This document shows positions 21,683 to 33,304 of a stretch of 64,000 bases of DNA, in pieces (position 1 is the stretch's first letter; every line of letters starts with the position of its first letter). The position numbers were made by a program, and so were the translations under genes. The notes under the pieces were generated by a model. The model was not told the DNA's origin. It did not search any database and was given only the letters and a program-made list of their open reading frames with translations. The DNA is from Dactylellina haptotyla (taxonomy: Eukaryota; Ascomycota; Orbiliomycetes; Orbiliales; Orbiliaceae): NCBI GenBank assembly GCA_031310005.1, contig CM062381.1:3410001-3474000 (forward strand). The letters are read 5' to 3'.

Positions 21683-22738
21683 TTATAGTAAAAACCTTTC
21701 ACTGGGTGTTGCGGCTGGGGTTCTTACGATCCCCATGACGGCGAAGTTATCCCTACTTCCTGGATGTGAGGGGATTGGAATTACCTTGCGGGTATTGAAA
21801 CCTAGGGCTTCTTTGAAAAAAGTTTCATTCTCAGTTGTAGTATCGGCAAATATTTCTAGGCCAGCGTGGTCAGCCTGTCTACAACCCCAATCCACCAATG
21901 CGAAGCCTACTCCTTTGCCTCGGAATGCTGGGTCTACTGCCACGAACTCGCTCACTTATTATAAAGGAGATATATGTCAGCATCCAAGTACTCACAGTTT
22001 TTGCTGGCATGGATTTACGGAACATGTACATACTCCAATGTGGCCGATCGCTCATAAACTCCCACCTAGATCTCGGCATACCACCCACAGCGCTTCTGTC
22101 ATATTTGCATCCCACTCCTCAGGAAAATCTGGAAGCACACTAAACTGCCTTCCATTCTGCTGTGGTACATGCCAACGTTGAAAGGCAACTATTCTCCCTG
22201 GTTGAGAAAGCTTCTCAACAACATATGTCTGGATGATATGAGGGCCTATTTGAATACCTAGGTCCCACGCTTCGTTCCACCATTGACGTGTAGTGGCATC
22301 TGGAGATGTTGTAATTTTCCAAAAGCCATTGGAATGGGCGTGATGGAACGCAAGGAACCATAGCCGTGTGAGATCTTTAACATCATTTGGAGTTGCCAGG
22401 CGAACTGTGAAGCCTGGCGGGAGCTCATGTTGTATATCGGGGTTGTATCCAAACGTCGTAATACGTGGGGTTTCGAGTTTAGGAGGATGCTCTGTAGGAG
22501 ATCTAGAATATATTTCTGTTGAGATGTGCTCCAGTTTATGAAACAGAAAGCCGTCCCGATCATGAGAGGGGCTTGCAGCGTCCGCCTGAGATCGATACTG
22601 TTGGTAATTCCAAGGGGGGATCTTTTGACTTCGCGACCATATGTAAATTGATGGCAAAGCGGCGATAGGAAGGGATGATATTGGAAAAACTCGATTGTAC
22701 AGCTTCTGAGTCGTTAGGCTGCGAATATTACGCATCAT
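21683..22738 (-). CDS. GNAT N-acetyltransferase, copy 1 (possible frameshift)
   Basis: Exon 1 starts at the ATG at 22738 and runs to about 22034-22066; exon 2 is 21954-21683. GNAT motifs are clear: PPGFTVRLATPNDVKDLTRLW at the start of the domain, a middle block ending EEWDANMTEALW, and the acetyl-CoA loop VAVDPAFRGKGVGFALVDWG. The paralogue at 26.5-27.5 kb has six bases between the TGG of ALW and the next ATG; this copy has five, so reading to the homologous donor (GTATGT at 22033) puts the domain out of frame. An earlier donor (GTGGGA at 22065) restores frame but deletes about 11 residues. It is either a slightly shortened 314-aa protein, a young pseudogene, or a base error. The first 45 residues are basic and could target mitochondria. 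Confidence 0.7.
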
Positions 22739-23915
22739 CTTGTTACTATATCAGTGTAGGATACGTTTATGAGATCTGATTGAGGCCAAAGGCTCGAGGA
22801 TTTGGAAAGAGGAAATGCCAACATCCAGTCTTTCTTAGAACTACGATGGGCCCGGGGGGTGCCCAACTACTGGAAATAACTTCTCTTGTATTTTATGATC
22901 CGTATTCAAACCTAGGAGATCTTTGGATTGCTCTAATGGAGATAAGCGTATACAAATCGCACTCGGAAAGGGGCATCTAGCCTAGGAAAGCCCAAACAAC
23001 CCGACTATTTTCGATTCAGCTCTACTTTTCCGTCGGGATGATAGAAATCAACATCATTTTCATTAAGTTTCCCGAATATGGTGTATTGCAAAGTGGCGTT
23101 CCTGAATATTATAAGGGGTCCACCATGAAACTTACAAAGAGACCAATTTCTTGAAGTTAAATTTCTGACTATTGCATTGGCGTGCATGTCTGTGGTCTCG
23201 CCCAGATGCAGAGACTCATAGTTCTACGAGTGTCGTGCGGCCAATTTTGGGGACTTAATGGCGATATTTTCAGGATAAATATTCCATCGCTTTCATTTGC
23301 CGCTTCTTAATAGCTGCATGAGGGTAGCCGACCCACCGCTCGTGTATTATGATAGAATCAAACGGTATAATATTACTATTGCCACTTTTCCGGAGGATGC
23401 GAAGGTTTTAGCATCACACCGCGGTTGTCTTTTGCTCTATAGGCTTAGCCCTTAACTCGGAGATTTATAGCAAGATACATGACTGTTTGTGTTGGAAGGA
23501 TTTCCAAATTGTGCATATGGGAAGAGATTCCTAGACGGTAGCGTCTGGTATGCCTAAGCTTCAGGTGTTCTCTATTTGTAGAATAGGCAAGTAGATACTT
23601 AGATATCTCCGCTGCTTCTTAAGGTGGGGATATCGATGTATAGAAGAATCAGATATACATTCTCAGAATCTCTTTGCGTAATCCACGTATACTAGAAGCT
23701 GAGGTCTGTGCAAAATCTAAAGCTTGATAAATGACAAATTTCTCTACTTAGTTTCGTGGGCAGACATCCCCTTACTAAGTGCTCATGGAGACCGTCAACG
23801 AGATCATTTTCACTTTTTGTGTTATTTCTCTTATTTACCTCATTACTTCACTAATTTATCTTTGTTGTCTGAGTTGAGGGTGTCTTTAGGAAACTTTCCT
23901 CAAAATTCGTTCAAA
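22739..23915. other. Divergent promoter region between GNAT copy 1 and the DUF3445 gene
   Basis: About 1.2 kb between oppositely oriented genes. AT-rich, with no supported gene. Confidence 0.4.
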
Positions 23916-25280
23916 ATGTGCCTTCAGTTGCTAGGCGGGATGGGGGACTTGTTTTTTTACTCTATTTTATCGATCCTTAGCCTAACTGTAAGTATATTGT
24001 ATGCGGAAAACAAGAGATTGAAGAACGATGCAAGAAAAAGTTCTATGGATATTCCACATGGACTAGGGGAGAAAAGATCTGGAAAGCAACAAGGGAAGGA
24101 GACAGGTGTTCCGGTAATAACTTCAGATGAAATGGACTTTATTGGCGAATTAATTAACCAACATTGAACCTATACCTATAGATATTTCTATTGGATCCAT
24201 TGACGCCGATGGAAGATTCTAAAATTCTCGTCAGACCTCCTCACCCCTTCCGACCGTACAAAGCTAGGTACCATATGACGATGGGACTTGGAAAATGCGT
24301 ACCAAACGACCTTATTCTCATTGATTCCACCTACCATCAACGCATTGAACTACGGAAACGCCTTATTTCAAGCCACGTGGACACTACCATAGGTAGTTCA
24401 CCTCGGATTTTAAATGCCATTCATGAACTCTATACATATCTCTTAACTAATCATCTTCCTACTCGTTTCCCAACCCTTTTTGTGGTCAATATCGGTATTC
24501 CTATACCCAATTTTACGAACCTTGTCTCTTTAGACACTTACCCTCTCCAACCACCAAATTCAGCTACTGCTGCTCTCAGTATTATCGCCAAAAATGTTGA
24601 AGATGATATACTTATCTTAGATCGAGATCCTGCTGAAGATATTTACAGACTCCAGGGGTTTATTGCATGCTTCCCGAGTGGGTTTGAATCAAGCAAGAAA
24701 ATGGGGGACAGTCTTGAAACAATTCACAATGGGGTACCGATGTACCGAGAAAAGCTGTCTGCTAGCATGAACCGATACTTTGCAAAACTTGAAGTTGGTA
24801 ATTGGGTCCAGAGGCAAAATGTAATTTCTACACTAAATCAGTGTGTCGGATACTTTCTGCTGATCATAATTGCTCTAATATTACACTAGTGGATGATAAG
24901 TATGCACGATACTCTTTTTTTCCCGGAAGGATACACTGGGAATGAGGTTCCTCTCGAGGTTGGAACCGTTGATTTGAATAAGGCAAGTGTTGTCATGATC
25001 AAAAATGGTGCTGTACGTTTGGTTGGTTAACTCGGCCACACGGCAATTCTGTTATCAGATTTTTTTACGCGTTGAGCGTCAAGTCTTATTAAGATTGCCA
25101 GTATCGAGAGCGTTAGTACTATTTGTGAAAACTTATTTAACCCCTCTTAGTCAAATAAAGGCGGAGGGTCAAGCCGATGCGCTGGCAACCGCTATCGAAA
25201 GTTGGCCACAGGAGATTGCTATCTACAAGAGAAGACAGATCTGGGGTGAAGCTGTGATTGCTGCGTTGAGAGCTGAATAA
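23916..25280 (+). CDS. DUF3445 protein (HDOD alpha-like haem protein) with N-terminal membrane anchor
   Basis: Four exons: 23916-24113, 24182-24820, 24890-24982 and 25059-25280 (383 aa). Residues 11-30 form one TM segment (LFFYSILSILSLTVSILY), then a basic linker, then the DUF3445 domain: PPHPFRPYKARYHMTMGL, then RLQGFIACFPSGFE, YREKLSASMNRYFAKLEVG, VQRQN|WMISMHDTLF, and finally LRVERQVLLRLPVSRALVLF...IWGEAVIAAL. DUF3445 includes the alpha subunit of bacterial haem-dependent oxidative N-demethylase. Fungal members have unknown substrates and are often anchored like this one. The third intron uses a GC donor (AAG|GCAAGT at 24983), phase 0, and removing it restores family sequence exactly. The first intron is inferred from phase and from the need to link anchor and domain. 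Confidence 0.85.
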
Positions 25281-26491
25281 GATGCTTTGATTAGTGCTTG
25301 GGAGTAACTCTTAGGAGTCTTCCCAGGTATGCAGATGTACCACAGTGGAAGCATGATAACAAGATCGAGGGGTAATTTTAGTGTGATGTAGGTGTGTGAA
25401 TCAATGAAAATAATTAGCGGATATATAGAAAAGTAAATCGGTGAGGAGTTGGACTAACTGTCCCGTCATGCATAATGGCGAATTGTGTATTCTAAATGCT
25501 AGAATATCACTAATATCATGGGGGCTGAACTTCCATCTAATCGCTTAATATAAATATCGCCCCATAAAGCCGCATAAGATTAGTTCGAGCTATCACGATA
25601 GAATCATCGTGCATCCAGTTTGGAAATCTACGATCTCATCTTGGGATTAGTATTGGCGCGTTGCTCTCTGTGTATATTTTTCAGAAAACACTATGTCGAT
25701 AGTGCACGTGCACCCAGCCCACATTAAATTTTTCTCTTTCACTCACAGACGTCACAGCTGTAAGGATTTAAGGGGCGCTACGGCTAAATGCACATATGTC
25801 ATTTGGGAATAGCATATAAATTTCGCTTGGTTTCCCCTTCTAATTGCTCTGAATATTTCTTACCCCTGCATCTATAGCACAATATTATAATATGCCATCG
25901 TTATATTAAGCTTGATTAAGGTTCCGATTCTTTGAAAACAGGCAATTGTTTCCAGGAGCAATGCAGCCACGGAGCTCGCCCTCTACGAAAATCCCTGGTT
26001 TACCTATAACGCTCTGGAAAACGATCCCGAGGTTGCGCATCTGGATTAGTTTATTCAAACCTTCCATGCATGGGAAAGCAGGAGCGCGGCAAGAAACCCC
26101 ATATTTCACTCTGAAACATTAATAACAATATTCGTGGATTATATGAACCTGGTCTAACCTGTTTCCTTTGGCATTTGTAAGTAGTGCGCTAACTGGTTTA
26201 GCTAGACCACGGCGGCGCGGCGAGGCGAGGCGGTTGTCTACGATTGGCGGTGTCTCTCGCCAGATATGTATCCCCTTTCTTTCTGTCTATGCGCATACCC
26301 GAATACGAGTTTTCGTGATTGGACCACGCGTACTCATTAACGTTGAAAACACGGCTGAGGCAAAGCAGCCGCTAGTATTTGGCAACTCCAGACACACCCA
26401 TGTTTGGCATTCTTATTATATAGCGTACAAATATCTACGCTAAGACGGAAACTGAGATTGCCTGAATAATATTCCGAACAATAGTTCCACT
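25281..26491. other. Intergenic, convergent 3' ends
   Basis: About 1.2 kb between the DUF3445 gene (+) and GNAT copy 2 (-). A GC-rich patch (about 26205-26235) stands out in AT-rich surroundings, but no gene is supported. Confidence 0.4.
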
Positions 26492-27505
26492 TCATACTGG
26501 TAAATGACGCTCCGTTTGGCTAGAGGATATGCAACGGCCTACAGGTTGCGCAGGTCGCACGATACCCATCATCTGATATGTTCCATAGGTATCTGGACGC
26601 TCCGGGAAGTTTTGGACCCGCCGGTCCTGGAAGCCAAAATGTTTTCTCCAGTATGGGTGACCCCAGTCTTGAGTACCGTCCCCATAGACTTCCATACCAG
26701 CTGCGTCAGCTTGGCGACATGCCCAATCCATGAGTGGGAAAGCCACTCCGCGCCGGTGGTAAGGTGTCTGGACTCCTACAAATTCGCCAACTAAGTGGAG
26801 TTTCACAGAGGGATTTGGGTTAGTGAAAATCCGAAATTAGAGGGAAATACTTTGAAGTATTAACCACTCACACCAATGAGGTCTCTTCCCCATGATATGC
26901 AATCTATTTCGCTCCATTCCGCCCCAAAGGGCATCAGAAATTTCGGCATCCCACTCTGCCGGATGAACAGGCATTGGAAGATCTTGCGACCCATCTTCTT
27001 GTGGTGGAGAGAAACGCCCAAAGGCAACAAGTTTTCGATTCTTCCTAAGATCTTCAACAACGTGCGTGGTAATTTTCGTAGGTCCGGCATGGATTCCATT
27101 GGACCACATATCGTTTAGCCATTGGCGTGTAGCAGGAGTTTCTGGTGTTGCAATTTCCCAAAACTTGTGTGATGGATTAAAAGACTCGAACCATAGCCGA
27201 GTAAGGTCTTCAACATCCGCAAATGTAGCTTCTCTAATTGCGAAACCGGGAGGTGGTTTGTGGACAATGGTTGGATCACATCCAAGTCTTTTAGTTGGGC
27301 TATCAACTTGAAGCGCTGCTTGAAGGGTAGCGGCTCTATGAATCAACCTATTCTGAAAGCCGCGCTGAAAACGTCTGTCATATGGATTAGTAGGTTCTCT
27401 TGTATTTTAATATATATTTTACACAAGCTCTTACCCAAATGCGACTCCTGCTGGCTGGAGTGCTTGAAGTTGGCTGTTCCTTTTGACGATTGAATTTCGG
27501 ATCAT
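26492..27505 (-). CDS. GNAT N-acetyltransferase, copy 2
   Basis: Exons 27505-27435, 27398-26872 and 26790-26492 (298 aa). Clear GNAT: PPGFAIREATFADVEDLTRLWF, then AEWDAEISDALWGGM, then after intron 2 (GTGAGT...CTTAG) the acetyl-CoA segment VGVQTPYHRRGVAFPLMDWA and a C-terminal IVRPAQPVG block. It aligns along its length with copy 1 at 21.7-22.7 kb, including the position of the last intron, so the two are paralogues. The first intron would be only 36 nt, very short for this genome, so the first 23 residues (MIRNSIVKRNSQ...) are uncertain. They do resemble the MMRN start of copy 1. Acceptor substrate unknown. Probably a small-molecule or protein N-acetyltransferase. Confidence 0.82.
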
Positions 27506-28718
27506 ATTTGAGATAAGGATAGTAATATTTTAAAGTTCTAAAATAGACCTTGAATACAGGCTTTAGGTCTGGATATCTTTGGAGTGATTGTAAAATTGGT
27601 ACTCTATGAGAGCATACAGTTGTACCCAGACTTTATGATAGTTTAGGATGATAGATATATGTTTTCAGCATGAAGATAGGCCTAGGTTTTCAAGCAAGGC
27701 CGGGTACCTATCCCGGATCTATGAACTGTCACTTAATTGAATATTCGAATAATAAGAGAGCTCTGCATCCTCAATCCAGTTCTAGTTTTATTATTCTATG
27801 GGGCCTGGTATTTGCACTGCTTTTGAAACCATTCATGCTTACTTCTCTAAAGGATTAACAGTAAAATCTTACGATAAAATAGAGGCCAATTAATCAGCTA
27901 TACTCATTTCTGTTTACTTGCAGAAATAAATTATGAGCTAATATAAATCTAGCTTTAGATCTTACTGGACTTTACTGATAGAAGAGCAACTTCCGATTGC
28001 TTTGCCTAGAAAGCCACAGTGGATTTATTATCACGTGGATCAATAAAATCCTCCGCTTGCCTAACCATTACGTTCTTTATAGGCGGGGCTGGTCGCATCT
28101 ACTCTTGTGCGTAGACCCACCAAGCACGCGTATATTATCGGCAGCGATTACTTTGTTTTATACAGAAGGAGTGTCAAGAAGCGACTTAAACGTATAGTCA
28201 GTGAATATCAAGAAATGATCCGTAATATAGAAAAAAAGAAAAAAAAAAAGGTATTAAGTCACAAGTATTGCAAAGTACACCCACAAAATCACCCTTGAAA
28301 GAATTCTACTGCTCTAATTTACTAAATTTACTATAGCTGAAAATCCCTTCATTCACAAAATCAATTCTTAGATGGGTGGAACTTGAGGAGTTGATTGTCA
28401 CGTCTCAAATGGGTTGCTTCGGTCTTTGGAAATTTCTTTCTTGGGGCCTTGGCTTGTTGAGGGCCCGACTTCCATATCTCTCGGACGTTACCTTTCTCCA
28501 TGCCTAGGGCATGTTTGTGAAATCTATATATATGCTGGCCAATTCAAAATAAAATAGCAAATAGTATTCAAAAGTACGCTCACCTTGTCGATCAGCTAGG
28601 AAGCAAACCAATATCTTTTACTCACTTATTCAGACATTTTACTGTTTATAAACTCGTTTACTATCAAGTTTAATTGATATCTCTTAATATCCCTGAGCCT
28701 CAGTTATATCGATCCAAG
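27506..28718. other. Divergent promoter region
   Basis: About 1.2 kb between GNAT copy 2 (-) and the SET gene (+). A short A-rich run lies at about 28230-28250. No supported gene. Confidence 0.4.
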
Positions 28719-29231
28719 ATGACCGTCGAACAGATACCATCGTGGAAGCAACCATCTCATCCGGAGTTCATTTGTATTGACAAATACAAAATGTGTGGAT
28801 TTGGAAGATACGCCGTGGCCGTAAAATTCATCCCGGCTGGCACTATAGTTGCTACTTTCTCGCTCAAGCCAGGGTTTGAAAAAACCTATAGTTCGATCCA
28901 AATCTCAGAGACGGAGCATACGGAATTTTTCTCAGATCTTGTTTACTTAAACCACTCTTGCGAACCCAACTTCCTATTCGACACGGATAACGGTCAGGTT
29001 AAGGCGATTAAAGATGTCAAGCCGGGCGACGCAGCAACCTGGAACTATTTAAGTTCCGAATGGGAGATGTCACAGGGATTTCAGTGTGATTGTGGAAGTA
29101 CCAACTGCTTTGGGGAGATACAAGGGGCAAGGCATATTCCAACATCTGTTATGGATAGTTTCTTTGTCAATAGCCATATTAGGAGGTTGCTAGTAAAACG
29201 TGATTCCCTTGTTGGAGGGAGGCTTAGCTGA
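28719..29231 (+). CDS. Short SET-domain protein
   Basis: Single exon, 170 aa from the first ATG. The frame contains the SET hallmarks GFGRYAVAVKFIPAGTIV at the start, LVYLNHSCEPNFLF (the NHSC pseudoknot motif at residues 78-81), KPGDAATWNYLSSEW, and a post-SET-like CDCGSTNCFG (residues 123-132). SET domains transfer methyl groups from S-adenosylmethionine to lysine. This short form without accessory domains is common in ascomycetes, where its substrate is unknown. The usual inserted I-SET region is reduced, and the YxG motif of active enzymes is not obvious, so activity is uncertain. It has no targeting signal. Confidence 0.8.
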   Translation: MTVEQIPSWKQPSHPEFICIDKYKMCGFGRYAVAVKFIPAGTIVATFSLKPGFEKTYSSIQISETEHTEFFSDLVYLNHSCEPNFLFDTDNGQVKAIKDVKPGDAATWNYLSSEWEMSQGFQCDCGSTNCFGEIQGARHIPTSVMDSFFVNSHIRRLLVKRDSLVGGRLS

Positions 29232-30414
29232 ACACGAAGGACTGGAAGCGCGATTAGAAAGTTGAAATGTACCTAAAGTCTTGTGATAATTATATCAAAT
29301 AGGCTACCCTGCTCATTATTAATCGAATCACATCCATGACCTAGACATATTATGATCAATATACTTGAAAATAACACAATATGGGAACTGCTGCTTCCTG
29401 ACAACGTTGATTAAATATGGCCACAGTCGTATAAAAAAAATCCTTGGCACTAGTTGAATCTGTTTTTCTAATATTTTTGAAATGTCAGAGAGATGAAAAG
29501 ACGACAACTGATAGACAAAAGCTAGCAAAGGAGGCATTATGAGAACATACGAAGTCTTGTCATGAAGATATGAGTGCGGTATCGCCTTCTCCCCTCGAAT
29601 ATATACTCCAAGAGAAAAGTGATAAGCTTCAAGGCCAAGGAGCCGCAACAAGCTTTGAACCATGGAATGATGAAAGCTATGGTCGTGAAAACGATGAAAG
29701 GCGATATTCCAATGGAGTCATTTAGACCAAAGAGTTTAAACTGAGATTTGTAGTTGCTGTCACTTCTTTTCTAAAAGACGTATGCATTTAGGCACTATTA
29801 ACGTCGCGTTTGTCGGTAGGAGGATAAATAAATTTTGCGGTTGCCGCTCATAGAAACTGAAACTAGAACTGCGGATTTTCAACATCCAACTTGATTCGCA
29901 ATCAAAACCTCGCCAGTTGCAGTGCTTGTAAGGCGGTATAAGTTTTAGGCAAACTAGTTACGCTACTCTGTCTATTAGCATCTGAGATGTATACAACCAA
30001 ACCGCCAGGTCCTAACATCGCAAGTATCGATTTTATATTCCTTTCAATAGTTTGCCGTGGATAAAAAAATAAAAATGAAAAAAAATGATGTTCTTATCTT
30101 CTTCTTTCCCTACTGCAGTATCATGAAATAGAGATTATAAAGCTAGTATCTCAAAATTTGTATTACAACTCAACCGATATCTACGAAGGTAATCGCTACC
30201 GGAGATGGTATCCCATAACCTATTGGAATAAAAGAAACGATAAAAATTTTATAGATCTAAATATATCATTTAAGCGTCCTCGGGTAAGGTTGCTACATAA
30301 TTATACAATGCAAAAGGCATTTCCACAACAAATAAATAAAAAACACTCGTATCAGGTCTAGGTTTGATACGCGAAGACGAAAAAGGCAGAACGTGGAATA
30401 TAAATTGTGTGAAA
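29232..30414. other. Intergenic, convergent 3' ends
   Basis: About 1.2 kb, very AT-rich, with no supported gene. A minus-strand frame at 29328-29663 has no family features. Confidence 0.4.
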
Positions 30415-31878
30415 TTAACCATGGCTAAAACTACCAGAAGTCTTCCTCCAAGGATCATCGTCGATTATGGGGAAACTCTGTGGTAATCCAGTCTGAAAAG
30501 GCTCGTTGAACAAGTGCGCATACCTTTTCGGCTTCGCCCAACACCGTTCTGGATCACGAAGGAATAGACGTAGCAGGTGTCGGGAGTTATGTTTTTGCTG
30601 GCTTTTGTAGCTCGATCTTGCGTGCATCACCGAAAGGTTGTGTACTAGTTGGATATCGCCCGTTTTGTGTTCAAGATTCATACAGACTCGTCTGGCCGTT
30701 CCTTCCAGCACTTCCAAAGCTCTCTTTTGCTCTTCGTTCAAAACTGGTATTTCGGGTGATCTTGGGATCGTTGTGCTGCCCTCTAGCGCGTTATAAACGA
30801 GTTGTAACATAGGTTTACCATCGGGCCTGCGGTATAAAGCGGGGCCACGTTCGACATGTGAGTTGCCCTCGCTGATGAAATCAGGGAACTGGTGATAGTA
30901 TTAAGGGTTTTGGTTTGATGTGTAGTTTATCTTACGGATCTTTCACCTCCCATGGCCAGTCAACTTTCTCTAAAGTTCTTATTACTTCAGGCGCATCTTC
31001 TAGAAGTTTATTGTAAATGGTCCAGAAACTCGCGAGAGAATGCTGTCCTTTTCCTGGCATATTTCCAGCATCGTAGAAATATAGAGCGATGACGTCGCCA
31101 CTGAATCTATCCGCATGGAATTTCTATCGTGATATCAATCAGCCTTATATTACAGACACTTTTAGGTCGTGAGAAAGAGAAATATTAAATCTTACCAAAG
31201 CTTCTGGCAGTTTAGATGCAGCAAGCCCGATTCCTTCAACTGACTCCGGAACAGGATCCCAACTAGCGTCACGAATATGTGCTATTGGTTGTAAGATCCA
31301 TGAAATCGTTTAGCGACCAAAAGAAGGACTTACAGAGCGTTAGATGCGCTTTATAGTCGGAGGCTCGTTCTGGACATATATATGAACAGATGCCTGTGAA
31401 AACGATAACGCTTTCTTCAGCGTTGTAGGTTTTATCACCTATTCCTCGAATAACCACAAACCCATTTTCCTCATGTAGTTTAATGCTTGCTCTAGTGAGC
31501 TTCGCTTCTAAATCCTGAGATAATGGGAATGTATCTTTATTAACCCTACTGTATTGAAGCCCGAGCGGGTCTTCTTTCTCGAGCAGCTCCTTTTTCATCA
31601 GCACTAAACAGAAAGTGTTAGTATTGGGTCAAACAAAACGAGTTCAATGAAAGCATACCCTTGAAATGCATTACGGCATTGCGAATTTCTTCGAGCTCAC
31701 TCTTTGCCAGGGTGATCATATAATCTTTGGTAGCTATAGCATCACCACGCCAAACTAAAGGTCCATATAATTTGTGACTGTCTTCATAATCGCCAGCCTC
31801 CGAAATCGAAGAATCTAGACGCGAAGGTGTACGATCTGAAGCAATGTCGCTTGATGCATCGCTATCGTCATCCGCCAT
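30415..31878 (-). CDS. TauD/TfdA-type 2-oxoglutarate/Fe(II) dioxygenase
   Basis: Five exons: 31878-31659, 31603-31334, 31281-31196, 31123-30936 and 30871-30415 (406 aa), with GT-AG borders in phase. Intron 1 has an ATACTAAC branch site. The iron ligands are visible: His195 and Asp197 in KFHADRF, and a distal His in the LSVMHARSS block. The 2-oxoglutarate-binding Arg lies in RHLLRLFLRD. Upstream, HEENGFVVIRGIG and VIVFTGICSYI match the family N-terminal half. Fungal members hydroxylate diverse small molecules; the substrate cannot be told from sequence. The acidic N-terminus (MADDDSDASSD) has no targeting signal. The exon 4/5 border is uncertain: a donor at the preceding GTGAAA with acceptor CACCAG would change about 8 residues. 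Confidence 0.87.
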
Positions 31879-33304
31879 TCTAATTAAGCTTATGAAGATA
31901 TACGACTCCTAGCAAATTTCAATTTATTCAATTTGATTTCAGAAAAAATAGGTACTGCAAATTAATGTGATAGAATGGCCCACCATGGGAACTTCCATTC
32001 TCAACGGGATTATTTACCAAGATCGATCATCGAAACGGAACCTAGTCTTATTTAAGCGCTCTGGATTCAATATGAATTTGATAGCCTCGCGTGCATAGTA
32101 TGCATTTGTTAAGTAAGAAGAAGAAGAAAAGCCTTATTCATCCGCGAAACAAATCTCCCATTGAGGCTTCAGATCCGTCTACCGCCTTGAGTTGCCACAT
32201 CATATATGCATAGCTTATTAGTACTCCGGTTTGCAAAGGTAGGAAGTAGTGCGGGGGGCTCACTCTGCTTATGGCTTGTTTGCTTTTTCATAAATACTAT
32301 CAGGTACACAAGGAATGTATTCTCCTAACCCAGTCTATACGTTGTGTCTCCATTTTATTTGTGTTTAATTGTTGGCGGCCCACATGCGAATTCGCTTCTT
32401 GAGGGGCGATACTTGCCTGCTTTGGCATTTAACCGCACGAAAAAAAACGGCTATGCAAAGAAAAATATTATTTGCGGTCACATCAAATTGGACTATCTAG
32501 TTCGGGACAGTTGGAGACATATAGATTCATGATGTCAATCGGCATGGAATGAAAGAGTGCATGATTGCTCAAAAATAATTTTCTCTAAGACTTGTGAGAC
32601 TTCGGTAATGACAGCTAGATATTATTTCGTGCAGGTTGCAAGGCATTATTATCTGACCCCGCAAATTCACAAACTCGATAGGAATGCTGTGTTGTAACCA
32701 AATATTCTGCAGTGACTATCCCTCTTTTCTCTTACATATTTTGAGATTGCCTTGTTTGAGGCCTACTAGAGCTTGATTGGCGTGGCTTGTGCAACAATAC
32801 TTTTAATTTCATTCCCGTATCTGATTGATTGGGATAACATGATTGAACACTGACGTTATAAAATATGAGGGAGAATAATGTCGATATCCGAATGCTTTTT
32901 ACATAGACGCATGATCTTGCAAATCTTCCTTGTATAATTGGCTCTTTGGAAGCCCTATCCTATCAGATATCTTGCGACGTGTCGGGTTCCTCAGTATCTG
33001 TTACCAAGGTAGAGAGCTCTGAGAAGATATATCATTTTTACGAAACTGCCAGCTGCATTGTGCATGCATGATGCTCCACAGATATATGCAGTCAGGTGGT
33101 ATAACAACGGATACATATCGTGCAAAAGTCTTCGAAGGCCCTGCAACTCGAGGTTAAAGAGAAATAGGCCAAATGTGCTTGTTCGATCTTTGAATCATTA
33201 CTCTATCTTCGAAGCTTATACTATGTCGGAGTTCTAAGGACATATACTTTCAATAGGATGTAGCTGTGTCGGTGTCCTTAGCCTGTCTGCTTGAAAAGTA
33301 AAAC
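31879..33304. other. Intergenic spacer
   Basis: About 1.4 kb, AT-rich. It contains the dioxygenase promoter and nothing else I can support. Confidence 0.4.
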
